From: an uncultured Pseudomonadota bacterium
GTDB taxonomy: Bacteria > Myxococcota_A > UBA796 > SXON01
Length of the DNA: 64,000 nt
Assembly (NCBI GenBank): GCA_903844155.1
Contig: CAIMSU010000117.1
Coordinates: 1 to 64,000 of the forward strand
Reading direction: 5' to 3'
Positions 33,859 to 44,000 of the stretch are shown in pieces. Made by a program: the position numbers and the translations under genes. The notes below the pieces were generated by a model. The model made no database searches. It was not told the origin of the DNA and worked only from the letters and a program-made list of their open reading frames with translations. Each line of letters begins with the position of its first letter. Position 1 is the stretch's first letter.

Positions 33859-35136
33859 ATGACCCGATTCTCCGTCCTCCTCCTCGCCCCCTTGAGCCTC
33901 ACCCTCGCCTGCAACCTCGGCGGCAAGCCCATCGGGGACTCCGGCTCGAACAGCGGGGACTCCAGCTCCACAGACGACACCGGCTCGAGCAATAATGGCA
34001 CGACCATCGCGGACATCCGCACCGGCGTCGTCCCCCTGGACGTTCCCTACACCCTCGAACACCTCATCGTCACCTCGCCGCACTCGTCCAACGACAAGTT
34101 CCTCTTTGTGCAGGACGCCGGCGGCGGCCCGAACTCCGGCATGGCGCTCTACGACAAGAGCCTCATGGCCGACATCTTCGCGGTCCCGGGCGACGAAGTC
34201 ACGGTCGTCGGCACGCCGAGCGACTACTACGGCTGGACCGAGTTCACCGAGGACTCCGTCACGATCACCGGCAGCGGCACGGTGCCCCCGGCCATCGACC
34301 TCGGCGACGGCACGACAGTCACCGACTGGGACCCCTACGAGAGCGTCCTCATCACGCTCTCCAACCAGGCCGTCACGGCCGTGGACAGCTACAACACCGG
34401 CATGCTCTCGCCGGCGTCGTCGACGTCCACCAGCGGCGTGGCGCTCAACAACGGCTTCTACGACGCCACGGTCGAGTGCGGAGGCACCTACCCGAGCATC
34501 ACCGGCATCCTGTTCTTCGAATATTCGGCGTACACCATCAACCCGCGCGATGCGACGGACATGACTGATCCCGTCCTCGGGGCCGTCCAGCCCGCGACCT
34601 GCAGCGACGTCCAGCTCGGCATCTGCGGCGCCGTCGCGCTCACCGATGTCGTCGTCACCAGCGACTCGTGGACGAAGAACGGCGACGAGTTCTTCTTCGT
34701 GCAGGACAACGGCGGCGGCGAGAACTCCGGCCTGCTCATCGACATCGTCGGCGGGACCTACGCGGTCACCGTCGGGGACACGGTCAGCATGACCGGCGCG
34801 ACGACCGAGGCCTACGGGCTGACCGAGGTGCTCATCAGTGACACGTCGACGATGGCGACGACGGGCACCGCGACGCCCGTCGCCACCGAGATCACCTCGG
34901 TGCCGACGGACTTTGAGCCCTACGAGGACTGCCTCGTGACGCTCGACAGCGTGGACGTGACCAGCGACCCGAGCGCGTACGGCGACGTGACCACCTCCTG
35001 GGGCGTGAACGTGGACGACCTGTTCTACAGCTTCACCGCGGCGAACGGCGATCACTACAACACGGTCACCGGCCCGCTCTACTACGCGTACTCGACCTGG
35101 TACGTCGAGCCCCGCAGCGCGTCCGACCTGAACTAA
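33859..35136 (+). CDS. lipoprotein with tandem OB-fold-like repeats
   Basis: A 425-residue lipoprotein (lipobox SLTLAC), Ser/Asp/Gly/Asn tether, then two about 170-residue repeats. Each has 'NDKFLFVQDAGGGPNSGMALYD' or 'GDEFFFVQDNGGGENSGLLIDI' followed by 'GDEVTVVGTPSDYYGWTEF' or 'GDTVSMTGATTEAYGLTEV', and ends in a 'YAYSTWYVEPRSASDL' type strand. This is the OB-fold pattern found next to secreted endonucleases (DUF5689-like), here without a nuclease domain. It may bind nucleic acids or glycans at the surface. It lies divergent from the ABC ATPase and 24 bases before mtnA. Confidence 0.7.
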   Translation: MTRFSVLLLAPLSLTLACNLGGKPIGDSGSNSGDSSSTDDTGSSNNGTTIADIRTGVVPLDVPYTLEHLIVTSPHSSNDKFLFVQDAGGGPNSGMALYDKSLMADIFAVPGDEVTVVGTPSDYYGWTEFTEDSVTITGSGTVPPAIDLGDGTTVTDWDPYESVLITLSNQAVTAVDSYNTGMLSPASSTSTSGVALNNGFYDATVECGGTYPSITGILFFEYSAYTINPRDATDMTDPVLGAVQPATCSDVQLGICGAVALTDVVVTSDSWTKNGDEFFFVQDNGGGENSGLLIDIVGGTYAVTVGDTVSMTGATTEAYGLTEVLISDTSTMATTGTATPVATEITSVPTDFEPYEDCLVTLDSVDVTSDPSAYGDVTTSWGVNVDDLFYSFTAANGDHYNTVTGPLYYAYSTWYVEPRSASDLN

Positions 35137-35160
35137 GGCCACTTCCAAGGGATCCAGCCC

Positions 35161-36228
35161 ATGCGCGTAGACGGTACCCCCACCCGCACGTTGTGGTGGG
35201 AGAACGGCACGATCCGCATGATCGACCAGCCAAAGCTCCCGCATCGCTTCGTGCTCGTCGATCTGCCGACCTACCGCGAGACCGCGACGGCGATCCGTGA
35301 CATGACGGTGCGGGGTGCCGGAGCGATCGGGGCCACCGGGGCGCTCGGCGTCGCACAAGCGGCGGTTGAAGCCACGGATTCCGGCTTCCACGCGTTTGTC
35401 GCGGAAGCCGCGAACGTCCTCCGCGCCACCCGGCCCACCGCACAAAACCTCTTCGCCGGCATCGACTACGTCCTCCGAGCGATCGAGGTCGAAGGCGACA
35501 ACCCCGCCCGCGCCCGCGCCGCCGCCATCGCCGCCGCCAACGCCTTCTGCGACGACGACGCCGAGAGCTGCCGCCGCATCGGTGAGCTTGGCGCCCCCAT
35601 CGTCACCGCCCGCCCTCGCGTCTCCACCCACTGCAACGCCGGCTGGCTCGCGTTCGTGGACTGGGGCAGCGCGCTCTCCCCGATCTACGCCGCACATCGC
35701 GCAGGCGCCGACCCGTTCGTGTACGTCGACGAGACCCGTCCGCGCCAGCAGGGCTCGCAACTGACCGCCTGGGAGCTCGGCCAGGAAGGCGTCCGCCACG
35801 CGATCATCGCGGACAACGCCACCGGCCACTACCTCAAGGCCGGCGACATCGACATGGTCATCGTCGGCTCCGACCGCATCGCCGCCAACGGCGACGTCGC
35901 CAACAAGATCGGCACCTACACCTCCGCCCTCGCCGCCCGCGCCGCCGGCGTACCCTTCTACGTTGCCGCTCCAACCACCACAATCGCCGCCCACACCCCC
36001 ACCGGCGCCGACATCCCCATCGAAGAGCGCCACGCCGACGAGGTGCTGTACGTCTGGGGTTGGTCCGACGACGGCCGCTTCATCCGCGTCCGTACAGCCC
36101 CCTCCGGATCCACGGCGAAGAACCCTGCGTTTGACGTCACGCCCGCCCATCTCGTGACCGCCATCATCACCGAGCGCGGCATCGTCCCGGCGACGGTCGA
36201 GGGGATCCGGAGCGTCGCTCGCGGGTAG
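35161..36228 (+). CDS. mtnA: S-methyl-5-thioribose-1-phosphate isomerase
   Basis: A 355-residue enzyme of the methionine salvage pathway that converts methylthioribose-1-phosphate to methylthioribulose-1-phosphate. N-terminal 'LPTYRETATAIRDMTVRGAGAIGATGA', catalytic Cys158 in THCNAGWLA, catalytic Asp238 in GSDRIAANGDVANKIGT, and 'VYVDETRPRQQGSQLTAWEL' are diagnostic and separate it from eIF2B-like relatives. Length is normal. No other methionine-salvage gene is adjacent. The coding third positions are very GC-rich as elsewhere in the window. Confidence 0.93.
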   Translation: MRVDGTPTRTLWWENGTIRMIDQPKLPHRFVLVDLPTYRETATAIRDMTVRGAGAIGATGALGVAQAAVEATDSGFHAFVAEAANVLRATRPTAQNLFAGIDYVLRAIEVEGDNPARARAAAIAAANAFCDDDAESCRRIGELGAPIVTARPRVSTHCNAGWLAFVDWGSALSPIYAAHRAGADPFVYVDETRPRQQGSQLTAWELGQEGVRHAIIADNATGHYLKAGDIDMVIVGSDRIAANGDVANKIGTYTSALAARAAGVPFYVAAPTTTIAAHTPTGADIPIEERHADEVLYVWGWSDDGRFIRVRTAPSGSTAKNPAFDVTPAHLVTAIITERGIVPATVEGIRSVARG

Positions 36229-36353
36229 GTACGGCGCGGGGTTTTCGGCGTTCTTTGGGCGGCTTGCTCCCATCCTCGCCTGCTTCAGGGCGCATGCGGG
36301 ACGCCGCTTTGCATCGGCGCGGGGTCGGTGGGGGCTTGGCGGGGGCGCGGGGT

Positions 36354-36854
36354 TCACCAGCAATCCCTCTGGATCCCGCCCTGGCCTGGCTTTGCGCCGG
36401 TGATCGCGTCGATCCAGACCACATCGCCGTCCGCGAAGCCGACGCTGCTGTCTCCGCAGCTCCCCCGCGTCGTGTTGTCGACCTGCCACTCGTACTCTGC
36501 CCCGCAGCAGCCCTGCAGATCCGCGGAGCACGCGCCGATCCCGGGCGACAACCCGTACACCTGCGCGATGCACACCGCCGTCGCGTCGCTCAAATACTGG
36601 CGCGCGTCGCACGCAGCTCCTTCGCACCCTGCGGCGAGCGCTGCGGTCGCCGGCTTGTCCAGCCCCCGCCCGTGCGCGGCGATGCAGCACGCGACCCCCG
36701 CGCTCTCGTCGCATGAGGACGCGCACTCGTCGACCGGGCATTCCGCGTTGGCGACGCCTCCGGTGTCGACGCGAGGGTTCGGGCAGGCGGCGGGCGTGTC
36801 GTTGCGGCAGGCGAACGCTGCGCACAGGAAAAGCGCGCATACCTGGCGGGTCAC
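36354..36854 (-). CDS. Cys-rich small lipoprotein
   Basis: A 166-residue protein with a short signal peptide whose lipobox is likely CAAFAC. It carries 14 or more cysteines in the mature part ('ECPVDECASSCDESAGVACC', 'GCCGAEYEW'), suggesting a disulphide-stapled surface domain. The start is GTG 36854, overlapping the TGA of the upstream lipoprotein gene (GTGA). No family was recognised. Confidence 0.6.
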   Translation of the reverse strand: MTRQVCALFLCAAFACRNDTPAACPNPRVDTGGVANAECPVDECASSCDESAGVACCIAAHGRGLDKPATAALAAGCEGAACDARQYLSDATAVCIAQVYGLSPGIGACSADLQGCCGAEYEWQVDNTTRGSCGDSSVGFADGDVVWIDAITGAKPGQGGIQRDCW

Positions 36855-37696
36855 AGGCGCTCGTAGGTAAAGGTCTCTGTGAGCTCGCCGTTGTCGACGC
36901 CGGCAGACGCGACGTCGACGTGATCGAGGGCAAGCCCATCGTAGACGTACTGGCCGGTGACCGAGTCACCCGACGTCGAGTCCGACGTCGTTAGCGTGCG
37001 CGTTCGGCCGGAACCATCGCGAGTCCACGTGGAGTGGACCGTCCAACCTGGATTCTCGCTGATCTCGTCCTCGTCCACCACGCCCCCGTCGGCGTCGTAG
37101 GACCACGTTGTCGACCGATCGACAAAGCCGTCCGCGCCCGACTGCCCCAGCGCGTCCGTCACGTCGTCCTCGCACTGATCGGGGCCATCGGCGTCCGAAT
37201 AGGTGCAGCTCCGGATCGTCGGCCGCTGGCCGTCACATGCTGTGATCGTGGTCACGGGCCGATCCTCGTCGTCGAGGCTGGGCGCGATGTCGCAGTGGAC
37301 GTGGACAGGGGGCGTCGTGCGGTCCGGCCGCTCGATGAAGTCATCCGACGTCAGGGGGTTCCCGTGGGCGTCGAACGTCCAGTCCAGGTCTTCGACCGCG
37401 TCGATCGTGCCGTCCGGCCCCGTCGACACCTCGCGCTCGTGCGTGAGCCCGACATCGCTCCAATCGAAGCTCCAGATCCAGGACTCGCCGACCATCGCCT
37501 GTCGCTCGAAGACCGTCCGCCCGTCGTCATCGGTGGTCCGCTCATCCAGCCAGTCGCCGTCGGCCTCGTAGATGACGCAATCCCGTGAGATGGGGTCGCC
37601 GGGCGGATCATCGGGGGCGACACAGCTCGGCACCTCGGGTGAGGCGCACGCGAGGAGCATGGTCAGGAACACTGGAGCATCGTAGCATCCGCGCAT
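36851..37696 (-). CDS. lipoprotein with YD/RHS-like short repeats
   Basis: A 281-residue lipoprotein; the lipobox is TMLLAC about 15 residues after the chosen ATG 37696. The mature part is a series of short beta units ending in patterns such as 'DWTFDAHGNPLTSDDF', 'TWSYDADGGVVDEDEI' and 'TWTRDGSGRTRTLTTSD', which resemble YD/RHS-type repeats, though divergent. It is rich in Asp and Thr. Paired with the Cys-rich lipoprotein downstream. A longer ORF extends upstream through a Pro/Arg-rich stretch that is not convincing as protein. Confidence 0.6.
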   Translation of the reverse strand: MRGCYDAPVFLTMLLACASPEVPSCVAPDDPPGDPISRDCVIYEADGDWLDERTTDDDGRTVFERQAMVGESWIWSFDWSDVGLTHEREVSTGPDGTIDAVEDLDWTFDAHGNPLTSDDFIERPDRTTPPVHVHCDIAPSLDDEDRPVTTITACDGQRPTIRSCTYSDADGPDQCEDDVTDALGQSGADGFVDRSTTWSYDADGGVVDEDEISENPGWTVHSTWTRDGSGRTRTLTTSDSTSGDSVTGQYVYDGLALDHVDVASAGVDNGELTETFTYERL

Positions 37697-37834
37697 CGCG
37701 GGGGCCGTTGCTCCGCCCATCAAGGCAAATTCAGGTACTTCCGCGCTGCGTGTTTGTGGAGGGTGGGCAATGGCCCGCCGATCCGGGCGCGCGCGCGGAC
37801 AGGAGCCCGCCGCCGGGCGACCGCCGCCGATCCG

Positions 37835-37882
37835 CGTGCTCGTGGTCGTGCTCGTGGTCGTGCTCGTGGTCGTGCTCGTGGG
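37835..37882. repeat. 12-bp tandem repeat, four copies
   Basis: CGTGCTCGTGGT is repeated three times exactly and a fourth time with its last base changed to G. It lies in an intergenic region on the minus-strand side downstream of the synthase gene. Short perfect tandem repeats of this size can vary in copy number by slippage. No function is evident. Confidence 0.8.
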
Positions 37883-37956
37883 AGCGTCAATCGCGGTCTC
37901 TCGCGGGCCGCCGATACCGGCGCGCGCCGAACCTCGCGCAAGAACGCCCAACCCGC

Positions 37957-37983
37957 AAAAAGTAGCGGCGCCGAAAGCGGCGC
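37957..37983 (-). terminator. candidate intrinsic terminator of the synthase gene
   Basis: On the minus strand, about 80 bases after the synthase stop, GCGCCG-CTTT-CGGCGC forms a perfect 6-bp stem with a 4-base loop, followed after 6 bases by TTTTT. The gap between stem and T-run is longer than ideal, so the call is moderate. Confidence 0.4.
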
Positions 37984-38060
37984 GAAACCCCTCACGGGCC
38001 GAAGCCGGCGAGGGACCGCGTGGCGACCGCCCCGGACCTGAAAGCGCCCTGTGGAACCCC

Positions 38061-41000
38061 CTACTTCGCCTGCGCCGCGATGCGCGTGGCGATCACCGGG
38101 TACGTCCCGCCCGGCAGCGCGTGAGCTTCAACGCCGCAGAGCTCCGCCACCACCCGTCCCGTCCCGTCCATCAGCGCGACGTCCGTGAGCGTGTTGTGCG
38201 CGCCCGTGCGACGCGCGGAGAGCACCGCCGAAAGCGCACCCCCGCGAGGCGGCGCAAAGGTGCGGAAGCTGCCGATGCCGGTCGGAAGCGCCGCGCGCTT
38301 CGTCATCAATTGCGTGAACAGCACGACGAGCTGCAAGCCACCGTCCAGCGCCGCCACGTCCGTCGACCAGCCCTCACCGGGCCAGTTCACCGCGTCGACC
38401 ACGCCGGTCAGCGTCGCCTCCATGCCGCCCGCCGACATGCCGCTGATCTGGCGGATCACGTGAAAGTCGGGGCCGTGAAAGAGCATCCGCTCATAGACGT
38501 CCTTGACGCTGTGCGGGAAGCGCTCATGCGCGAGGCGATCCGGCGCGCCCGGCTGGGTCGCAACGGCCTGCACGGAGACCATCGCCCGGTAATGGAGCCC
38601 CTTCGGCGACCGCAATTCCATGTCCCAGCGGTCCGGACCCGCCTCGGTGGCGACGACTTCAAAGTGATCGCCGCCGTTGTCGAAGTGCTCCAGGACGATG
38701 CCCTTGAGCACTTTTACGTCCTCGACCGTCACCGCCATGCCCGGCCGAAGCTCGCCCGCGCGCTGCACGAACCACTCCAGCGCCATCACGACCGGCAGCA
38801 CAGGCCGATCATCGACGGTGTGGTCCCGCAGGTAGCCGTGCGAGCCGGATGCGACCGCGCGCTTGACCGTTGACCGGCGAGGCGGAGGCGCCGACAGCGG
38901 CCCCGGGGCTCCACCGACCACGATCTCCACGGCGTCGCTGAAGCCGGTCAGCTCACCGACGAAGATCTCGGCCCCGCGCGCGAGCGGGATGCACGGGATG
39001 CCGAGGCTCTCAAACTGCTTTTTCAGCGCGGGGGTCACCATTCCGCCTTCCCACGGACCCCAGCCGATCGCCTTGACGACCGGGCGGATCGCGGCGCCGC
39101 TCCGGGCGCGATTCTCCGCGGCAGCCAGCTTGTTGAGCGCCTCGTTCGCCAGCGCGTAGTCACACTGTCCGGCGTTCCCGGCGCGACCGGCGACCGAGCT
39201 GAAGAAGCACAGGACCTTCAGGGGATCGCCCGCCGTCGCGCTGAGCAACGACCGTGCACCCTCGACCTTCGTGTCGTAGACACTGTCGAATTGCGCCGCC
39301 GACTTCTCCAGAAGCCGCTTGTCCGCGATCACGCCTGCCCCGTGAACGACACCCGTGATCGGCCCCCAGGCCGCCCGCACCGTCGCCAGCGCTGCCGTCA
39401 GCGCCTTCGCATCCTGCACGTCGACCGCGAGGTACCGCACCGAACCGCCCGCAGCCTCCATGCGCGCGATGTTCGCGCGCGCTTCACGCGCCGCAAGGAT
39501 CGCCGCAGCCTGCTTTCCGGCAGCCGCCGGCGCCAGGGTCTTGTCGAGCCCGAACAGCGCCCGCTTCACCCCGGCCTCGTCCGTCGCCGCTGCCACGGCC
39601 GCAGGCTCCTGCCCGTCGATCCGCGAGCGACCGAGCAGCACAACCCGGCAACGCGTCTTCACCACCAGCGCGATGATGCACGCCGCGGTCACCCCGCGCG
39701 CGCCGCCAGAGACCACCACGACGTCGCTCGCACCAAGCGCGACCGACGCGGATGCCGCGGCCTCCGGCGCCTGCCAGGACCCGGGCGTCACCCGCCCGCG
39801 GGCCGACACGCCGATCTCCACGGGCCCGCTGTGCAGCAGCTCCTGTACGATCCAGCCCGCCTGGATCTCCACCGACCCCGGTGCAAGGTCCACGTGACGG
39901 ACAAACGCTGACGGGTGCTCGATCGCCACCGTCTTCGTGAGCCCTGCGAGCCCACCAAGCAGCGCCGATCCCAGCGTCGTCCCATCCACGCCGAGGTCCC
40001 CGCCGAGGGAGGTCACCGTCACAAAGCCGCCACCGCTGTCGAGCCGCGCAGCCTTCGCAGCCGCGAACGCCGCCCGGCTCACCCGAGCGGCGAGGTCGAA
40101 GTCGGCGGGGCCGTCCACGCGCACCGCGCCCCCAAGGAACACGACGAGGGCCTTGCCATCGGGCTCACCGACCTGGGCGTCGACCCCCGCTTCAACCAAC
40201 TTCCGCGCCACCGCTTCACCAAGCGTCCCGGCTCCGACGACCACGGTCCGCCCAGGCTTCAGCGCTGCGCCCTCGGGAGCAGGAAGCAATTGCAGCTCAT
40301 ACCTGCCAATCGCATCGGCGACGGGAGCCGCCGCGACAGGCGTCGTCGCCGGCCCAACCGAACCACCAACCCCGTCGAGCGCCGCAACGACCTGGGCGAG
40401 CGTCTTCAGCGCGCCCATGGTCTCAGCGTCCACCTCGGGGAGCGACGGCTCACGCTCGCGCATCGCCGAGAGGATCTCCACGCGCTTGATGCTGTCGACC
40501 CCCAGGTCCGCCTCCAGATCCATCTCCAGGTTGAGCATCTCCGCGGGATACCCGGTCTTTTCGGCGACCACGCTTAGCAGCAGCGCGCGCAGATCAACAC
40601 CGGCTGCACCCGCCGACCCAGCGGCGGCAACGGGGCCGCTCGACCTGGCCGTCACGCTCCCGGCGACCGGGGTCGGCGCGACCGCGGGGGCGTGCGCCCC
40701 AAGCGAAGCCACCACCTGCCCGAGTGTCTTGAGCGCGCCCATCGTCTCGGCGTCCACTTCCGGCAAGGACGGCTCGCGCTCGCGCATCGCCGAGAGGATC
40801 TCCACGCGCTTGATGCTGTCGACCCCCAGATCCGCCTCCAGGTCCATCCCGAGGTTCAGCATCTCGGCGGGATACCCCGTCTTTTCCGCGACCACGGCGA
40901 GCAGCAGCGCGGTCAGATCGACGCCTGCCGCGGGAGGCGCGACCGTCGAAGCGCCAGTCGGCGCCGCCGACGGGGCCGCGGCCGAGGGCACGGCCCCAAG

Positions 41001-44000
41001 GGCACCGACGACCTGGCCGAGGGTCTTCAGCGCGCCCATCGTCTCGGCATCGACCTCCGGCAAGGACGGCTCGCACTCGCGCATGGCGGAGAGGATCTCG
41101 ACCCGCTTGATGCTGTCCACGCCCAGATCGGCCTCAAGGTCCATCGAGAGGTTCAGCATCTCCACGGGGTAGCCGGTCTTTTCGGAGACGACCCGCAGGA
41201 GCAGGGCGTTCAGATCGGTCCCAGGACGCGCCGCGACAACGGGTGGCGCTGTTACCGGTGCCGACGGCGTCGACTCGACCGAGCCGAGCGCGGCGACCAC
41301 CTGGCCAAGCGTCTTCAGGGCGCCCATCGTCTCGGCGTCGACCTCCGGCAGCGTCGGCTCGCGCTCGCGCATGGCCGAGAGGATCTCGACGCGCTTGATG
41401 CTGTCGACCCCGAGATCGGCCTCCAGGTCCATGCTGAGATTGAGCATCTCCACGGGGTACCCGGTCTTTTCGGAGACAACCGCGAGCAGGAGCGCGTTCA
41501 GGTCACGGGCGATCGACGGCACGGCGGGCTGCGGCGCAGGGACGGCGCGCGCGGCGGGCGTGGGCTCCGGCCGGGCGACGAGGGCCGGTGCTGTGTGGGA
41601 GGGCGCGGGCACCACTGCGCGAGGGCTCGCAACGGGCGCCGCGTCCGGCCAGGGAGCCGGAGCTGCGACGATTGGCCGCTGTACGAGGGCAGGCCTGTCC
41701 ACCACGCCGGAAGGCGCGCCAGGTGCCTGGGAACCGGCGGGCATCTGGGTAGGACTGGCGAACGGCGCGGCGAAGGACGGTGACCGACCCTCCGCCGGCA
41801 ACCGCGCACCGGACGCCAGCGCCACGACCGCGCGGGACGTCTCCTCATGCGCACGGAGGAACGCCATGTGGGCGTCCGTCAGCGCGCGCTGGAACCCCTC
41901 ATGCACCGTGGCTGCCTGCTTCTGGCTGTCGAGAAACGCGGTAACCCAGGAGAGATCAGCAGTTCGGGACATCGGACTCACGGGAGGGATGGGCGGGGAC
42001 ATGCTCGGCGAGGGATCCGGGCGACCCGGAGCGGCGGGGCTATTCGATTGAGCGCCCGTGGTAAACCGCGGCGGCGCGACGACGACGACGGGCGCGACCG
42101 TTACGGCCGCGACGGCGGTCGACCCCACGACCGGAACGGGGGCCAGCAGCGCTCGGCCCGACGGACCCGGGGTCAACGCACCTCCGCTGTCTCCGGCCGA
42201 ACCAGGCCCGCCGGAGCTGCTCGTCGGCTGCTTCGGAGGGTTGGGCGGCACCGGCAACATCGTGTCACTCGGGTAGGGCTTGCCATAATTGGACCCGTTG
42301 ATTGTCACGGCCATCTTCGGGGCAGCCCGGAGCGTGCGCAGCTCGCGCTCGGCCCAGAGGGGGGCGAACTGCACCGGGAGGCCAAGCGAAGCAGCGTGCC
42401 CGAGCGTCGCCAGCAGCGACAGGCGCGCATCGGTGCCGCGAGCGTCCGTCGCAAACGCGACATGGCCTCGGCCGCGCAGGCAACGGCCGACGAGGCCGGT
42501 GAGCACGGTTGACGGTCCGACCTCGATGAACGTCCGAACTCCGGCGTTGTACATGGCCTCGACCTGCTCGACGAAGCGCACGGGGCTGCGGAGGTGTTCG
42601 CCAAGCGCGGCGGCAAGCGGCGCCTCCCCGTACACAGCACCGGTGGCGTTGCTGTAGACCGGGAAGTTCGCAGGGCTGAACGCGATTTCCTTGAGCCACT
42701 CGGCGTAGGCCTCAGCCGCAGGCGCCACCACGGGCGAATGAAACGCCGTCGCCACGGAGAGTCGAACCGCCTTGAATCCGGCGGAGTCCAGGTGCTTCAC
42801 GGCGGCGTCCAGGGCACCGGTCGGCCCCGCGATCACGGTTTGTTCTGGGCTGTTGTAGTTGGCGATGACCACGCCCTCAATGCCCCCCTTCGCGAGACTT
42901 CGGAGCTCCTCCGCCACATCTGCCGGCTTGGCGACGACCGCGGCCATGGCCCCGGGGACCTTCGCGGCGAGCGCCATGAGCTCACCCCGCTTGCGACTGG
43001 CCCGCACAAAGTCGGTGTAGGACAACGCACCCGCGGCGTAGAGCGCCGTCAGTTCCCCGAAGCTGTGCCCAGCGGAGACGTCCGGCCGCAAGCCGTGTTC
43101 GCCGAGCACCCGGAGCATCGCCACGCTCGCGACCCCGATCGCAGGCTGCGCCCACTGCGTCCGGACGAGCTTCGCCTCGGTCTCGGTGCGTGCGGCGTCC
43201 GAGTACGTCGGTCGAGGGAACACGGTGAACGACAGCCGATCTGCCTCATCAAAGCAGGCGTCGGCCTCATCCCAGGCTCCTCGCGCCGCCGCCACGTCCA
43301 TGGCGATGCCCTTCCCCATCTCCAGGTACTGGCTCCCCTGCCCGGGAAACAGGAACGCGACGCGCCCCGCCTCGACCCCGGGCTGGAACCAGACGCCGCC
43401 GCGCGCGATCGGCTTTCCGGCGCGAAGCCCCTCCACGGCCTTCGCCAGCTTCGCTTCGAGGTCCCAGCCGGCCTCCGTCGCGACCACCATGACGCTGACC
43501 CGCACAGTACGATCCTGCTGCGATGCTGCATCGAAGCCCTGCTGCGCGCTGCGCGCCAGCTCGGCCACCGTGCGGTCAGCGAGGGAGAGATCCGACGACA
43601 GCCCCTTCGCGATGGCGAGCACCCGAGCGAGCTCGGCCTCCAAAGCGGCGGTGGTCGCGCCGAAAAATGGCAGGATCTCCGCCGCCCAGCGGTCCATGCG
43701 GGCAGGATGGTGCGCGGGCCCGAGGTACTCCTCCAGCGTGATGTGGAAGTTCGTCCCGCCGAACCCGAAGCTCGACACCGATGCCCGGCGCGCGTGCCCG
43801 CGACCGGTGATCCACGGCCGCGCCTCAGTCGCCAAGTAGAAGGGGCTCTTTTCCCAGTCCACCAGGCCGTTCGGGTTCTTGACCTTGATGGTCGGCGGGA
43901 TGATCTTGTGATGAAGCGCCAGCGCCACCTTCATCAGCCCGGCCGCGCCCGCAGCGGCCTTCGTGTGGCCCAACTGGCTCTTGATCGAGCCGAGCGCGCA

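Larger units (their letters stand above)
37697..38060. other. intergenic stretch with tandem repeat and hairpin
   Basis: About 360 bases between the lipoprotein gene and the end of the large synthase gene, both on the minus strand. It holds a 12-bp tandem repeat and a terminator-like hairpin, described separately. A plus-strand ORF starting at 37770 would encode a Val/Leu stretch from the repeat and then runs antisense into the synthase; it is not considered a gene. Confidence 0.5.

Noticed and set aside
33754-36969. 1071-residue minus-strand ORF
   Set aside because: Antisense to the OB-fold lipoprotein and mtnA; low-complexity Arg/Gly/Val composition.
37770-38873. Plus-strand ORF with a VLVVVLVVVLVVVLV stretch
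   Set aside because: The hydrophobic run comes from the 12-bp repeat and the rest is antisense to the synthase; no homologous feature or ribosome binding site.
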